Source of the DNA: Niallia taxi
GTDB taxonomy: Bacteria; Bacillota; Bacilli; Bacillales; Cytobacillaceae
Assembly (NCBI RefSeq): GCF_032818155.1
Contig: NZ_CP102589.1
Coordinates: 2,032,001 to 2,096,000, forward strand
Direction: 5' to 3'
Length of the DNA stretch: 64,000 nt
A program made the translations under genes and the position numbers. Below the pieces are notes generated by a model. It was not told the DNA's origin and did not search any database. It saw only the letters and a list, made by a program, of their open reading frames with translations. Shown piece by piece: positions 53,395-64,000 of the stretch (position 1 is its first letter; the number at the start of each line of letters is the position of its first letter).

Positions 53395-54684
53395 ATGAAA
53401 AAGCTACTTGCATTGATTTTAGCCAGCATCCTGCTTTTGGCAGCTTGTTCTTCTGGAGGCAATACAGAGGATGCATCTGGAGACGAAAAGGATACAAATA
53501 AAATTACGGTATGGGCATGGGATCCTAACTTTAATATTAAAGCAATGAATTTGGCGGTTGATGCATATGCATCCGAAAATTCCGACCTTGATATTCAAGT
53601 AATTGAAAATGCTCAAGATGACATTATTCAAAAGCTTAATACGTCTTTAAGCTCTGGCACAACAAAAGGTTTGCCAAACATTGTATTGATAGAAGATTAT
53701 CGTGCACAAAGCTTTCTTCAAGCATATCCAGATATGTTCTATGAATTGACTGACAGCTTTAAGCAAGACGATTTTGCTCAGTATAAAATTGCTCCTACAA
53801 GTGTTGAAGGAAAAAATTATGGTTTGCCATTTGATACTGGGGTTGCAGGTTTGTATGTCAGAACAGATTACTTAGAAGAAGCAGGCTATACGGTTGATGA
53901 TATTAAGGATGTTGACTGGAATAAATATATTGAAATTGGCAAAAAGGTGAAGGAAGTAACAGGCAAAAACATGATTACACAAGATCCTAATGATCTTGGT
54001 TTAATTCGCATGATGATTCAATCTGCTGGTTCTTGGTATACGAAGGAAGATGGCGTAACACCTAACTTAGCTGGTAACGAAGCATTGAAAAAGGCTTTCG
54101 AAACATATAAAGCCCTTTTAGATGCAGATATTGTCACACCTGTTTCAGACTGGAGTCAATTTTTGGCAGGCTTTAACAGTGGTGATATTGCTACAGTACC
54201 AACAGGCAACTGGATAACTCCATCTGTTAAAGCAGAAAGCTCTCAGTCAGGAAAATGGGGTGTAGTTTCCTTACCGCGCTTGCCTGATGTGGCAGGTTCT
54301 GTGAACTCTTCAAATCTTGGCGGAAGCTCCTGGTATGTTCTGAACGTTCCTGGTAAAGAGAAGGCAGCTGAATTCCTTGCCAAAACATTTGGCTCTGATG
54401 TTGATTTCTACCAAACGCTTAATAAAGAAGTAGGTGCAATTGGAACTTATTCTCCTGCTGTTGAAGGGGAGGCTTATCAAGAAGCAGATGATTTCTTTGG
54501 CGGACAGCAAGTAACGGCTGATTTTGCGAAATGGACAGAACAAATTCCGCAAATAAATTATGGTTTGCACACGTATGCCATTGAAGACCTACTTGTGGTA
54601 GAGGCACAAAACTACTTGAAAGGCAAAGACATTGATAAAGCCCTTGAGGATGCACAAGCACAAGCAGAGGCGCAAATCAAATAA
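53395..54684 (+). CDS. Sugar ABC transporter binding lipoprotein
   Basis: A 429-residue lipoprotein with the lipobox LLAAC (Cys 18), an acidic linker and a family-1 sugar-binding fold (NKITVWAWDPNFNIKAMNLA at the mature start; later GYLP-like segment NYGLPFDTGVAGLYVRTDYL). By gene context it should bind a galactoside oligosaccharide for the beta-galactosidase downstream. AGGGTTCTTGGGGGG precedes the ATG. A strong hairpin after it would leave it more highly expressed than the permeases. Confidence 0.9.
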   Translation: MKKLLALILASILLLAACSSGGNTEDASGDEKDTNKITVWAWDPNFNIKAMNLAVDAYASENSDLDIQVIENAQDDIIQKLNTSLSSGTTKGLPNIVLIEDYRAQSFLQAYPDMFYELTDSFKQDDFAQYKIAPTSVEGKNYGLPFDTGVAGLYVRTDYLEEAGYTVDDIKDVDWNKYIEIGKKVKEVTGKNMITQDPNDLGLIRMMIQSAGSWYTKEDGVTPNLAGNEALKKAFETYKALLDADIVTPVSDWSQFLAGFNSGDIATVPTGNWITPSVKAESSQSGKWGVVSLPRLPDVAGSVNSSNLGGSSWYVLNVPGKEKAAEFLAKTFGSDVDFYQTLNKEVGAIGTYSPAVEGEAYQEADDFFGGQQVTADFAKWTEQIPQINYGLHTYAIEDLLVVEAQNYLKGKDIDKALEDAQAQAEAQIK

Positions 54685-54700
54685 ACTAGAGTAGTGATGA

Positions 54701-54753
54701 AAAAATGCAGCCTTACTTGGATTCAAAATTCCGTTTAAGGCTGCATTTTTATC
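54701..54753 (+). terminator. Attenuating terminator after the binding-protein gene
   Basis: AAAAATGCAGCCTTA (54701-54715) and TAAGGCTGCATTTTT (54736-54750) pair perfectly over 15 bases. It sits inside an operon, so it likely allows partial readthrough and protects the upstream message, giving excess binding protein. Confidence 0.8.
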
Positions 54754-54778
54754 AACTAGATGCAAGGAGTGTTGAGTT

Positions 54779-55702
54779 GTGATTCCAGCAAAAACCAATC
54801 AGGGTCTCCAGCCAGTAAAAACGTCAAGAAGCCTGCGAACAAAAAACACGGCAATAGGCTGGTCTTTTATTACGATTGCATCTGCAATGATTTGCTTGTT
54901 TTATTTTTATCCAATGGTTCAAGCATTTATTTTGTCATTGCAATCAGGAACAGGCACAAATTTAACTTTTGTCGGCTTTGATAATTATGCACGCTTACTG
55001 AAGGACCCGACCTTTTTGACAACAGTAAAAAATACAGTTATTTATCTCATTATTCAAGTTCCAGTGATGATTTTGCTGGCATTATTCATCTCGGTTTTAT
55101 TAAATGATAAAACATTAAAGTTTAAAGGTGTTTTCCGAACAGCTATTTTTCTACCGTGTGTCACATCATTAGTTGCTTATTCTGTTATTTTTAAGTATTT
55201 ATTTGGACTTGACGGCATTATTAATCTATTTTTGTTGAAGGTCTCCATTATTTCAGAGCCGATTCAATGGCTGACAGATCCTTTTTGGGCAAAAATCGCC
55301 ATTATTACCGCCATAACTTGGCGCTGGACTGGCTACAATATGATTTTCTATTTATCTGCATTGCAAAATGTCGACCAATCCATTTACGAAGCAGCAAAAA
55401 TGGATGGGGCATCAAGTATCCAAACCTTTTTCAAAATTACTATTCCGATGCTTAAGCCTATTATTTTATTCACTTCCATTACCTCCACAATTGGTACACT
55501 CCAGCTGTTTGATGAGGTCATGAATATTACACAGGGCGGCCCGGGGAATGCCACGATGTCGATTTCCCAGTATATTTATAACCTTTCATTTAAATATACT
55601 CCAGACTTTGGTTATGCAGCGACCGTCTCGTATGCGATTGTGATTATGATTGTAATTTTCTCTATCATCCAGTTTAAAGTGGCAGGTGATAAAAATGATT
55701 AA
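54779..55702 (+). CDS. Sugar ABC transporter permease (MalF/GanP-like)
   Basis: A 307-residue permease with six membrane segments and the EAA loop YEAAKMDGASSIQTFFKITI, followed by PMLKPII. It belongs to the carbohydrate uptake transporter-1 group. The start is GTG after AAGGAG. Its end overlaps the second permease by eight bases. No ATPase gene is in this cluster, so a shared MsmX-type ATPase from elsewhere must drive it. Confidence 0.9.
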   Translation: MIPAKTNQGLQPVKTSRSLRTKNTAIGWSFITIASAMICLFYFYPMVQAFILSLQSGTGTNLTFVGFDNYARLLKDPTFLTTVKNTVIYLIIQVPVMILLALFISVLLNDKTLKFKGVFRTAIFLPCVTSLVAYSVIFKYLFGLDGIINLFLLKVSIISEPIQWLTDPFWAKIAIITAITWRWTGYNMIFYLSALQNVDQSIYEAAKMDGASSIQTFFKITIPMLKPIILFTSITSTIGTLQLFDEVMNITQGGPGNATMSISQYIYNLSFKYTPDFGYAATVSYAIVIMIVIFSIIQFKVAGDKND

Positions 55703-56513
55703 GAAAGTATTCAGCTATGGTTTTTTAACAATTGCATCCATTGTTTCTGTGTTCCCATTTTTGTGGATGATTGTCAGTTCCACAAATAAGTCAGTCGACG
55801 TCACACAGGGACGACTGTTGCCAGGAAGTCATTTTATGGATAATTTAAACAGTTTGCTTGAAACAGTAGAAATTGTTCCTGCATTAATTAATTCTGGCAA
55901 AATATCCATCATTACAACAGTGCTTTCCCTGCTCATTGCATCGCTGGCAGGCTATGGATTTGAGGTTTATCGAAGCAAAATGAAGGACATGGTCTTTAAT
56001 ATTCTTTTATTGTCGATGATGATTCCGTTTGCAGCATTGATGGTTCCCTTATTCAGAATGTTTGGCATGATTTCACAAACTGCACCATATATAGGAATTG
56101 ACACAGCGGCGGCTGTTATATTGCCAACAGTAACAACAGCCTTCTTGATTTTTTTCTTCCGTCAAAGCACAAAGATGTTTCCAAAGGATATTTTGGAGGC
56201 TGGCCGAATTGATGGTTTAACTGAATTAGGTTGTTTTTTCCGAATTTATGTACCAACGATGAAAACGACGTATGCGGCGGCTGCGATTATTACATTCATG
56301 GCAAGCTGGAACAGTTATTTATGGCCATTGGTCGTATTACAGTCACCAGAAAACCAGACAGTGCCGTTATTGATTTCTGTTCTTGGATCAAGTTACTCTC
56401 CAGATTTCGGTGTTATCATGACAGCAATTGTCATTGCAACATTACCAGCAGCATTTATCTTCTTCATTATGCAAAAGCATTTTGTTGCGGGCATGATGGG
56501 ATCAGTGAAGTAG
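55695..56513 (+). CDS. Sugar ABC transporter permease (MalG/GanQ-like)
   Basis: A 272-residue permease with six membrane segments and the EAA loop LEAGRIDGLTELGCFFRIYV, followed by PTMKTTYA. ATG at 55695 is chosen behind AGGTGAT; it overlaps the previous stop. With the gene before it, it forms the membrane pore. The C-terminal FVAGMMGSVK is typical of this family. Confidence 0.9.
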   Translation: MIKKVFSYGFLTIASIVSVFPFLWMIVSSTNKSVDVTQGRLLPGSHFMDNLNSLLETVEIVPALINSGKISIITTVLSLLIASLAGYGFEVYRSKMKDMVFNILLLSMMIPFAALMVPLFRMFGMISQTAPYIGIDTAAAVILPTVTTAFLIFFFRQSTKMFPKDILEAGRIDGLTELGCFFRIYVPTMKTTYAAAAIITFMASWNSYLWPLVVLQSPENQTVPLLISVLGSSYSPDFGVIMTAIVIATLPAAFIFFIMQKHFVAGMMGSVK

Positions 56514-56516
56514 TAA

Positions 56517-59567
<3,051 letters not shown>

Positions 59568-59569
59568 TC

Positions 59570-59613
59570 AAAAGCCTTATTGTCCTTCACTATGGTGGGC
59601 GATAAGGCTTTTT
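59570..59613 (+). terminator. Intrinsic terminator of lacZ
   Basis: AAAAGCCTTAT and ATAAGGCTTTT form the core of a stem extended by partly paired bases, followed by T residues. Confidence 0.85.
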
Positions 59614-59698
59614 AAATGGCGGCAAAAGGGTGTCAAAAAATTTTTATATATTTCAACATATTGAAGCTCTTACACAGAAATAAATAGAAAGAAGATTA

Positions 59699-60118
59699 TC
59701 ATTGATCACGAAAAACATACATACCGATTAACATCGGCACAATCATCAACATCCCGATAGTGAGTGTAGGGTAAGGAATTTTGGGGGCAAGTAATGAAGC
59801 TATTTCTCCCAAAAAGCCTGCAATAATAAAAGGGATAGCGGTTTTAGCCTTGTCTCCCCCCTCGCGTGCATAAAACCAAGAATCCCATACTGCATACACA
59901 TAAAAGCCAGGATAAAAAAGCATTACTTCAAAATTGGTTGCGTCTATTGCTTGTTGGTGAAAGCCATTAATGTCAAGGGCTATCGCTTGATTGATTCTAC
60001 CAAGCATATTATCAAAATGTTCTAAGATAACAAAGATAATACCTTTAACTAATTCTCGATTGTAGATTTGACCAAAGCCAGGCATGATGATGGAAAATAG
60101 GGCTGGGATTATTCTCAT
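59699..60118 (-). CDS. Conserved hypothetical membrane protein
   Basis: A 139-residue protein with the N-terminal IIPALFSIIMPGFGQIYNRE, as in TM2-type small membrane proteins, a middle part (ALDINGFHQQAIDATNFEVM, then FYVYAVWDSWFYAREGGDKA) and two C-terminal hydrophobic segments. It resembles a conserved but unnamed Bacillus membrane protein. AGAGGTAATTGC precedes the ATG on the minus strand. It is convergent with lacZ and divergent from fumC. Confidence 0.7.
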   Translation of the reverse strand: MRIIPALFSIIMPGFGQIYNRELVKGIIFVILEHFDNMLGRINQAIALDINGFHQQAIDATNFEVMLFYPGFYVYAVWDSWFYAREGGDKAKTAIPFIIAGFLGEIASLLAPKIPYPTLTIGMLMIVPMLIGMYVFRDQ

Positions 60119-60294
60119 GCAATTACCTCTTTTAATAAAGCTTTTACTTAGTATAAGTATTTCCTTTCGTCACTAATTGGATACAAAATTTGTAAAAAAC
60201 ATAAACAACCTCTTTAAGAGATTAAATATGAAAATTCAGTCATCAGCGTTTATAATAGTAGGTAGACAGACAATTTTTTTAAAGAGAGGATGGA

Positions 60295-61686
60295 ATGTCA
60301 ATGGAATACCGTTTAGAGAAGGATACGATAGGAGAAATTAAAGTCCCAGCTACTAGTTATTGGGGTGCACAAACACAGCGAAGCAAGGAAAATTTTCCTA
60401 TTGGTGAAGAAAAGATGCCAGTTGAAATCATTCATGCTTTTGCTATTTTGAAAAAAAGCGCGGCTATTGTTAACAATGAACTCGGGCTTTTATCAACTGA
60501 AAAAACGGAAGCGCTTTGCTTTGGTGCTGATCAAATACTCACTGGCAGTCTAAATGAGCATTTTCCTCTTGTTGTTTGGCAAACAGGCAGTGGCACACAG
60601 TCAAATATGAACGTAAATGAAGTAATTGCATTTGCAGGGAATAAATGGCTTGCTGAAAAGGGAACAGAAACCCGCCTACATCCGAATGATGATGTTAACA
60701 AATCACAAAGCTCCAATGATACATATCCAACAGCTCTACATATTGCAGCAGTTGTACAGCTAGAAGATGTTGTACTACCTGCTATTACTAAGCTTAAGCA
60801 AACCTTCGCGGAAAAGGTGGAAGCATTTTCTGACATTGTTAAAATCGGCCGCACCCATTTACAGGATGCGACACCGCTAACATTAGGGCAGGAAATCAGC
60901 GGCTGGCACCGAATGCTTGAAAAATCAGAAAGCATGATTACAGCAAGTTTACCTTTCTTACGAGAGCTCGCAATTGGAGGTACAGCAGTTGGAACCGGGT
61001 TAAATGCTCATCCGGAATTTTCAGAGCGAGTTTGTCAGAAATTAACAGAATTCACAAATAAACAATTTTCTTCTGCTAAAAACAAATTTCATGCATTAAC
61101 AAGTCATGATGAAATAACGTTTGCACATGGAGCGTTGAAGGGATTAGCAGCAGATATGATGAAAATTGCCAATGATGTCCGCTGGCTTGCAAGTGGACCA
61201 AGATGCGGCATTGGTGAAATCAATATTCCTGAGAATGAGCCAGGAAGCTCTATCATGCCTGGAAAGGTAAACCCAACGCAAAGTGAGGCAGTAACAATGG
61301 TGGCAGTGCAAGTGATGGGGAATGATGCAGCAATTGGGTTTGCTGCAAGTCAGGGGAATTTCGAACTGAATGTATTTAAGCCAGTCATCGCTTATAATTT
61401 CCTGCAATCAGCCCGCCTGCTTGCCGACAGCATCTTATCCTTCAATGACCGCTGTGCAATTGGAATCGAGCCTAATTTAGAAAAAATAGACAAAAATCTA
61501 AATGAGTCCTTAATGCTTGTGACTGCCTTAAATCCACATATAGGCTATGAAAATGCAGCAAAAATTGCCAAAAAAGCATTTGCCGATAATTCAACCTTAA
61601 AACAGGCAGCATTAGCATTAGAGCTGTTAACAGAAGAAGAATTCGACAGCTACATCCAACCGAAAGAAATGACTTATCCTAAATAA
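60295..61686 (+). CDS. fumC: Fumarate hydratase class II
   Basis: A 463-residue fumarase of the FumC/CitG type, converting fumarate and malate in the citric acid cycle. It shows [17 protein letters not shown] at the start, [12 protein letters not shown] near 100, [18 protein letters not shown] near 185 and the superfamily signature [15 protein letters not shown] near 320. GAGAGGA lies four bases before ATG 60295; ATG 60301 is a possible alternative. It is monocistronic, as citG is in B. subtilis. Confidence 0.95.
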   Translation: MSMEYRLEKDTIGEIKVPATSYWGAQTQRSKENFPIGEEKMPVEIIHAFAILKKSAAIVNNELGLLSTEKTEALCFGADQILTGSLNEHFPLVVWQTGSGTQSNMNVNEVIAFAGNKWLAEKGTETRLHPNDDVNKSQSSNDTYPTALHIAAVVQLEDVVLPAITKLKQTFAEKVEAFSDIVKIGRTHLQDATPLTLGQEISGWHRMLEKSESMITASLPFLRELAIGGTAVGTGLNAHPEFSERVCQKLTEFTNKQFSSAKNKFHALTSHDEITFAHGALKGLAADMMKIANDVRWLASGPRCGIGEINIPENEPGSSIMPGKVNPTQSEAVTMVAVQVMGNDAAIGFAASQGNFELNVFKPVIAYNFLQSARLLADSILSFNDRCAIGIEPNLEKIDKNLNESLMLVTALNPHIGYENAAKIAKKAFADNSTLKQAALALELLTEEEFDSYIQPKEMTYPK

Positions 61687-61698
61687 AATTTTTGTAAG

Positions 61699-61731
61699 CT
61701 GAGCCTATTTGCCAATGGGTTCAGTTTTTTT
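61699..61731 (+). terminator. Intrinsic terminator of fumC
   Basis: CTGAGCC and GGTTCAG pair (one G-T pair) around about twelve bases, followed by seven T residues. Confidence 0.8.
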
Positions 61732-61870
61732 AGGTGGACTACGATTTTATTTGTTAACTTCATGTTAAAATAGTAGTATAGTCTTATGATTAAAGTCTCA
61801 TTTGGTTTATTATAGAATCATAGACTTGTTTTCTAAACAAGCAAGCTTTACTACTCAGGAGGTCATGTTA

Positions 61871-64000
61871 TTGCTTTTTCAACACATCATCGATCACTTT
61901 CATACACAATATATGATCTTAATTCCGATAATGTCTGTAATAAGCTGTGCAATAGGGCTATGGATCAGCAAGAAGCTAAGAATGGATGGAAACAACAAAA
62001 CCTCCATTCTTATTGGCGGTTCTCTGTTGCTAGGGTTTTCTTTTTGGATTACATTTATTCTTATTTCTTATATGGTCCCACTGCCGTATTCGTCAAAGGA
62101 TTTTTCATTATACTTTTTCATCATCTTTATGTTTTGCTTTATCGGTTCTTTAGTCATTCTCTCCCTCTCACAATCGAGAGCAGTGAAGGAAACCCATTAT
62201 TTATGGGGGAGTCTAATTTTGGCTGTATGTTTAATAGCATCAGATACATTTGGTTTTGCGTTGCTATTCAGTCAGCATATTAAATTTAATCTCATTCTTT
62301 ATGTGACTACCTTCTTGCTGACACTAGGTTCGTCCTTTTCTGTATTCAGGTTTTTAATTCAAATAACAAGTGATGATATATTTCAAGGAGCTTCGAAAAA
62401 ATGGGAGTATATTGGTGTTATTCTTGCAGGGGTCTCACTAGCGAATATTCCCTATATTGTTTTAATATCGATTTTGAAATTTAATTTAGGATACATGTAT
62501 AGTGACTATGAAATTTTCATTCCTTTTATACTAACAATCGGAGCCAATTTCCTCTTAATGCTGCTACCATATTTTTTAGGTGACACTATTTTGAGTACAA
62601 AGGCAAATTTTTATACAACATTATTTGAGCATAATCCTGTGGCAGTTATTGGTATTGATTTGCACGGAGCAATTAATAGTGTTAATTCCGAAGGCACTAA
62701 ACTCCTTGAATTGGAGGAGAAAGAATTGCTTGGCAAGGATGCTTTTGAGATCTTTTCTAATATTGACAAAAATAAAATGGACGCTTATTTAGCTGGTTAT
62801 AATAAAAAAATGGTACATAAGTTCGAAACAGAAATTACAATGAAAAATAATAGTAAAAAGGATGTTTATATTACTGCTGTTCGAATTATTACAAATGATA
62901 AATTTATCGGCGTTTTTGCATTAGTGGAGGATATTACAGAAAAGAAAAAGTCAGAAGAGCAAATTAAACATCTTGCTTTTCATGATGATCTTACCCAGCT
63001 TTCTAATAGACGGGTTGCCAAAATGACGATGAATGAATATATCAAAAACAAAATCCCATTTACACTTATGCTGCTCGATTTTGACCGTTTCAAAAGCATT
63101 AATGACACACTGGGCCATTCCTTCGGTGACAGTTTGCTGCAGAAAATTGCGCGAAGATTAGACAGTTTAGTGCTCGATAAAGGGAAGGTTGCAAGGTTTG
63201 GCGGAGACGAATTCCTTATCATTATTCCAGATGATTTGGATAAAAGGGACTTATATAAGTCCATCGCTCAATCTATTAACCAAGTATTCAGGCAACCCAT
63301 TCTTATTGACGGGTATGAGATTATTTTGACAGCAAGTGTAGGTATCAGCAGATTTCCCGAGCACACAACAGATGTGGACGATCTCGTGAAATATGCAGAT
63401 ATCGCCATGTATCAGATGAAGGAAGCTGGTGCAAATGGGTACAAGGAATTTAATAACGATATGTCTCTTCATGCAAATCATAAAGTCGGTTTGGAAAGTG
63501 ATTTGCGTAAAGCGATGGAATACCAAGAACTATTTGTTCACTATCAGCCAAAATACCAAATCGAAAGCGGGGATATTATAGGTGCAGAAGCATTAATTAG
63601 GTGGAAGCATAATAAAAAAGGCTTTATTCCTCCTAATGAATTTATCCCGTTGGCTGAAGAAAGCGGTCTGATTGTCAAGCTTGAAAAATATGTGTTTACA
63701 GAAGTATGCAAGCACATACATAGGTGGAATAAAGCTGGTAAAAACATTGGACGAATTTCTATTAATATATCGATTGTAACCTTACTAAGAGAGGATTTTA
63801 TAACGTTTATTGCCGAACATTTGCAGAAATTTAAGATTGATGGAAGCGTCATTGAGCTTGAAATTACTGAGCGAATCGTCATGAAAAATGAACTTGTAGT
63901 CAATCAAACATTAAAGAAAATAAGTGAATTGGGCATCAGCATCAGCATGGATGATTTTGGTACTGGCTATAGTTCCCTTTCTTATCTTCATAAGCTTCGA
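61871..64000 (+). CDS. Membrane GGDEF-EAL protein with PAS domain (3' partial)
   Basis: The first 710 codons of a cyclic-di-GMP enzyme, open to the window edge. About seven hydrophobic segments fill residues 1-235 (for example TSILIGGSLLLGFSFWITFI). A PAS domain follows at about 250-350, then GGDEF with its intact active loop RFGGDEF (about 443), then EAL with GAEALIRWKH (about 571) and DDFGTGYSSLSYLH at the end. Key residues seen in both catalytic domains are kept, so it may both make and break c-di-GMP. TTG at 61871 is chosen, eight bases after AGGAGG; ATG at 61865 is too close. Confidence 0.9.
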   Translation, partial: MLFQHIIDHFHTQYMILIPIMSVISCAIGLWISKKLRMDGNNKTSILIGGSLLLGFSFWITFILISYMVPLPYSSKDFSLYFFIIFMFCFIGSLVILSLSQSRAVKETHYLWGSLILAVCLIASDTFGFALLFSQHIKFNLILYVTTFLLTLGSSFSVFRFLIQITSDDIFQGASKKWEYIGVILAGVSLANIPYIVLISILKFNLGYMYSDYEIFIPFILTIGANFLLMLLPYFLGDTILSTKANFYTTLFEHNPVAVIGIDLHGAINSVNSEGTKLLELEEKELLGKDAFEIFSNIDKNKMDAYLAGYNKKMVHKFETEITMKNNSKKDVYITAVRIITNDKFIGVFALVEDITEKKKSEEQIKHLAFHDDLTQLSNRRVAKMTMNEYIKNKIPFTLMLLDFDRFKSINDTLGHSFGDSLLQKIARRLDSLVLDKGKVARFGGDEFLIIIPDDLDKRDLYKSIAQSINQVFRQPILIDGYEIILTASVGISRFPEHTTDVDDLVKYADIAMYQMKEAGANGYKEFNNDMSLHANHKVGLESDLRKAMEYQELFVHYQPKYQIESGDIIGAEALIRWKHNKKGFIPPNEFIPLAEESGLIVKLEKYVFTEVCKHIHRWNKAGKNIGRISINISIVTLLREDFITFIAEHLQKFKIDGSVIELEITERIVMKNELVVNQTLKKISELGISISMDDFGTGYSSLSYLHKLR

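Overview
The window comes from an AT-rich Gram-positive spore former of the family Bacillaceae. Most genes have strong AGGAGG-type ribosome binding sites, and TTG or GTG starts are common. Many product families are typical of Bacillus: a YhcN/YlaJ sporulation lipoprotein, ComFB, a YdjO cold-inducible protein, QdoI/QdoR, LicT, FapR-controlled FabH, YesM/YesN and DUF421. Placing it in a genus such as Niallia or a relative would be a guess. No insertion sequence, prophage or CRISPR array was seen. The DNA is chromosomal in character, with one tRNA gene and many intrinsic terminators.

Region 1 (1-17.2 kb) is mostly housekeeping and stress genes. It holds a YdjO gene behind a structured leader, a cidR-cidA-cidB (LysR, holin-like, LrgB-like) locus, and a MazG-like pyrophosphohydrolase. 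A TetR/efflux pair has an operator inside a perfect sigma-A promoter. These are followed by ComFB, DUF3885 and YhcN genes, a lone HpaB-type hydroxylase, a BdbC-type thiol oxidase, an IolT-like inositol transporter, a FabH gene with a textbook FapR operator, a glycosyltransferase and a nitroreductase.

Region 2 (17.3-38.2 kb) is a carbohydrate and plant-compound island. It contains a sugar-acid dehydratase/GntR pair divergent from a PTS EIIBC lacking IIA. Next is a complete bglP-bglH-licT aryl-beta-glucoside system with promoter, cre site and RNA antiterminator. A qdoR-qdoI-MFS quercetin operon lies next to an AraC regulator, a GPH symporter and an alpha-L-rhamnosidase. Together the last two blocks could strip and degrade flavonol glycosides.

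Region 3 (38.2-46.4 kb) begins with tRNA-Arg(CCT). A HutC-type GntR regulator then precedes a tight operon of four ABC-importer genes, a protein of unknown function and a PHP-type metallohydrolase. A GTnTAnAC operator lies between regulator and operon. This is the best candidate for an undescribed catabolic system.

Region 4 (46.4-64 kb) holds small stress genes, the tail of a lost glycosidase gene, and a YesN/YesM two-component system with an ATPase-less sugar ABC importer and a GH2 beta-galactosidase. It ends with a membrane protein, fumarase FumC and a membrane GGDEF-EAL protein cut by the window edge. Functions rest on motif and family recognition by eye; no database search was run.
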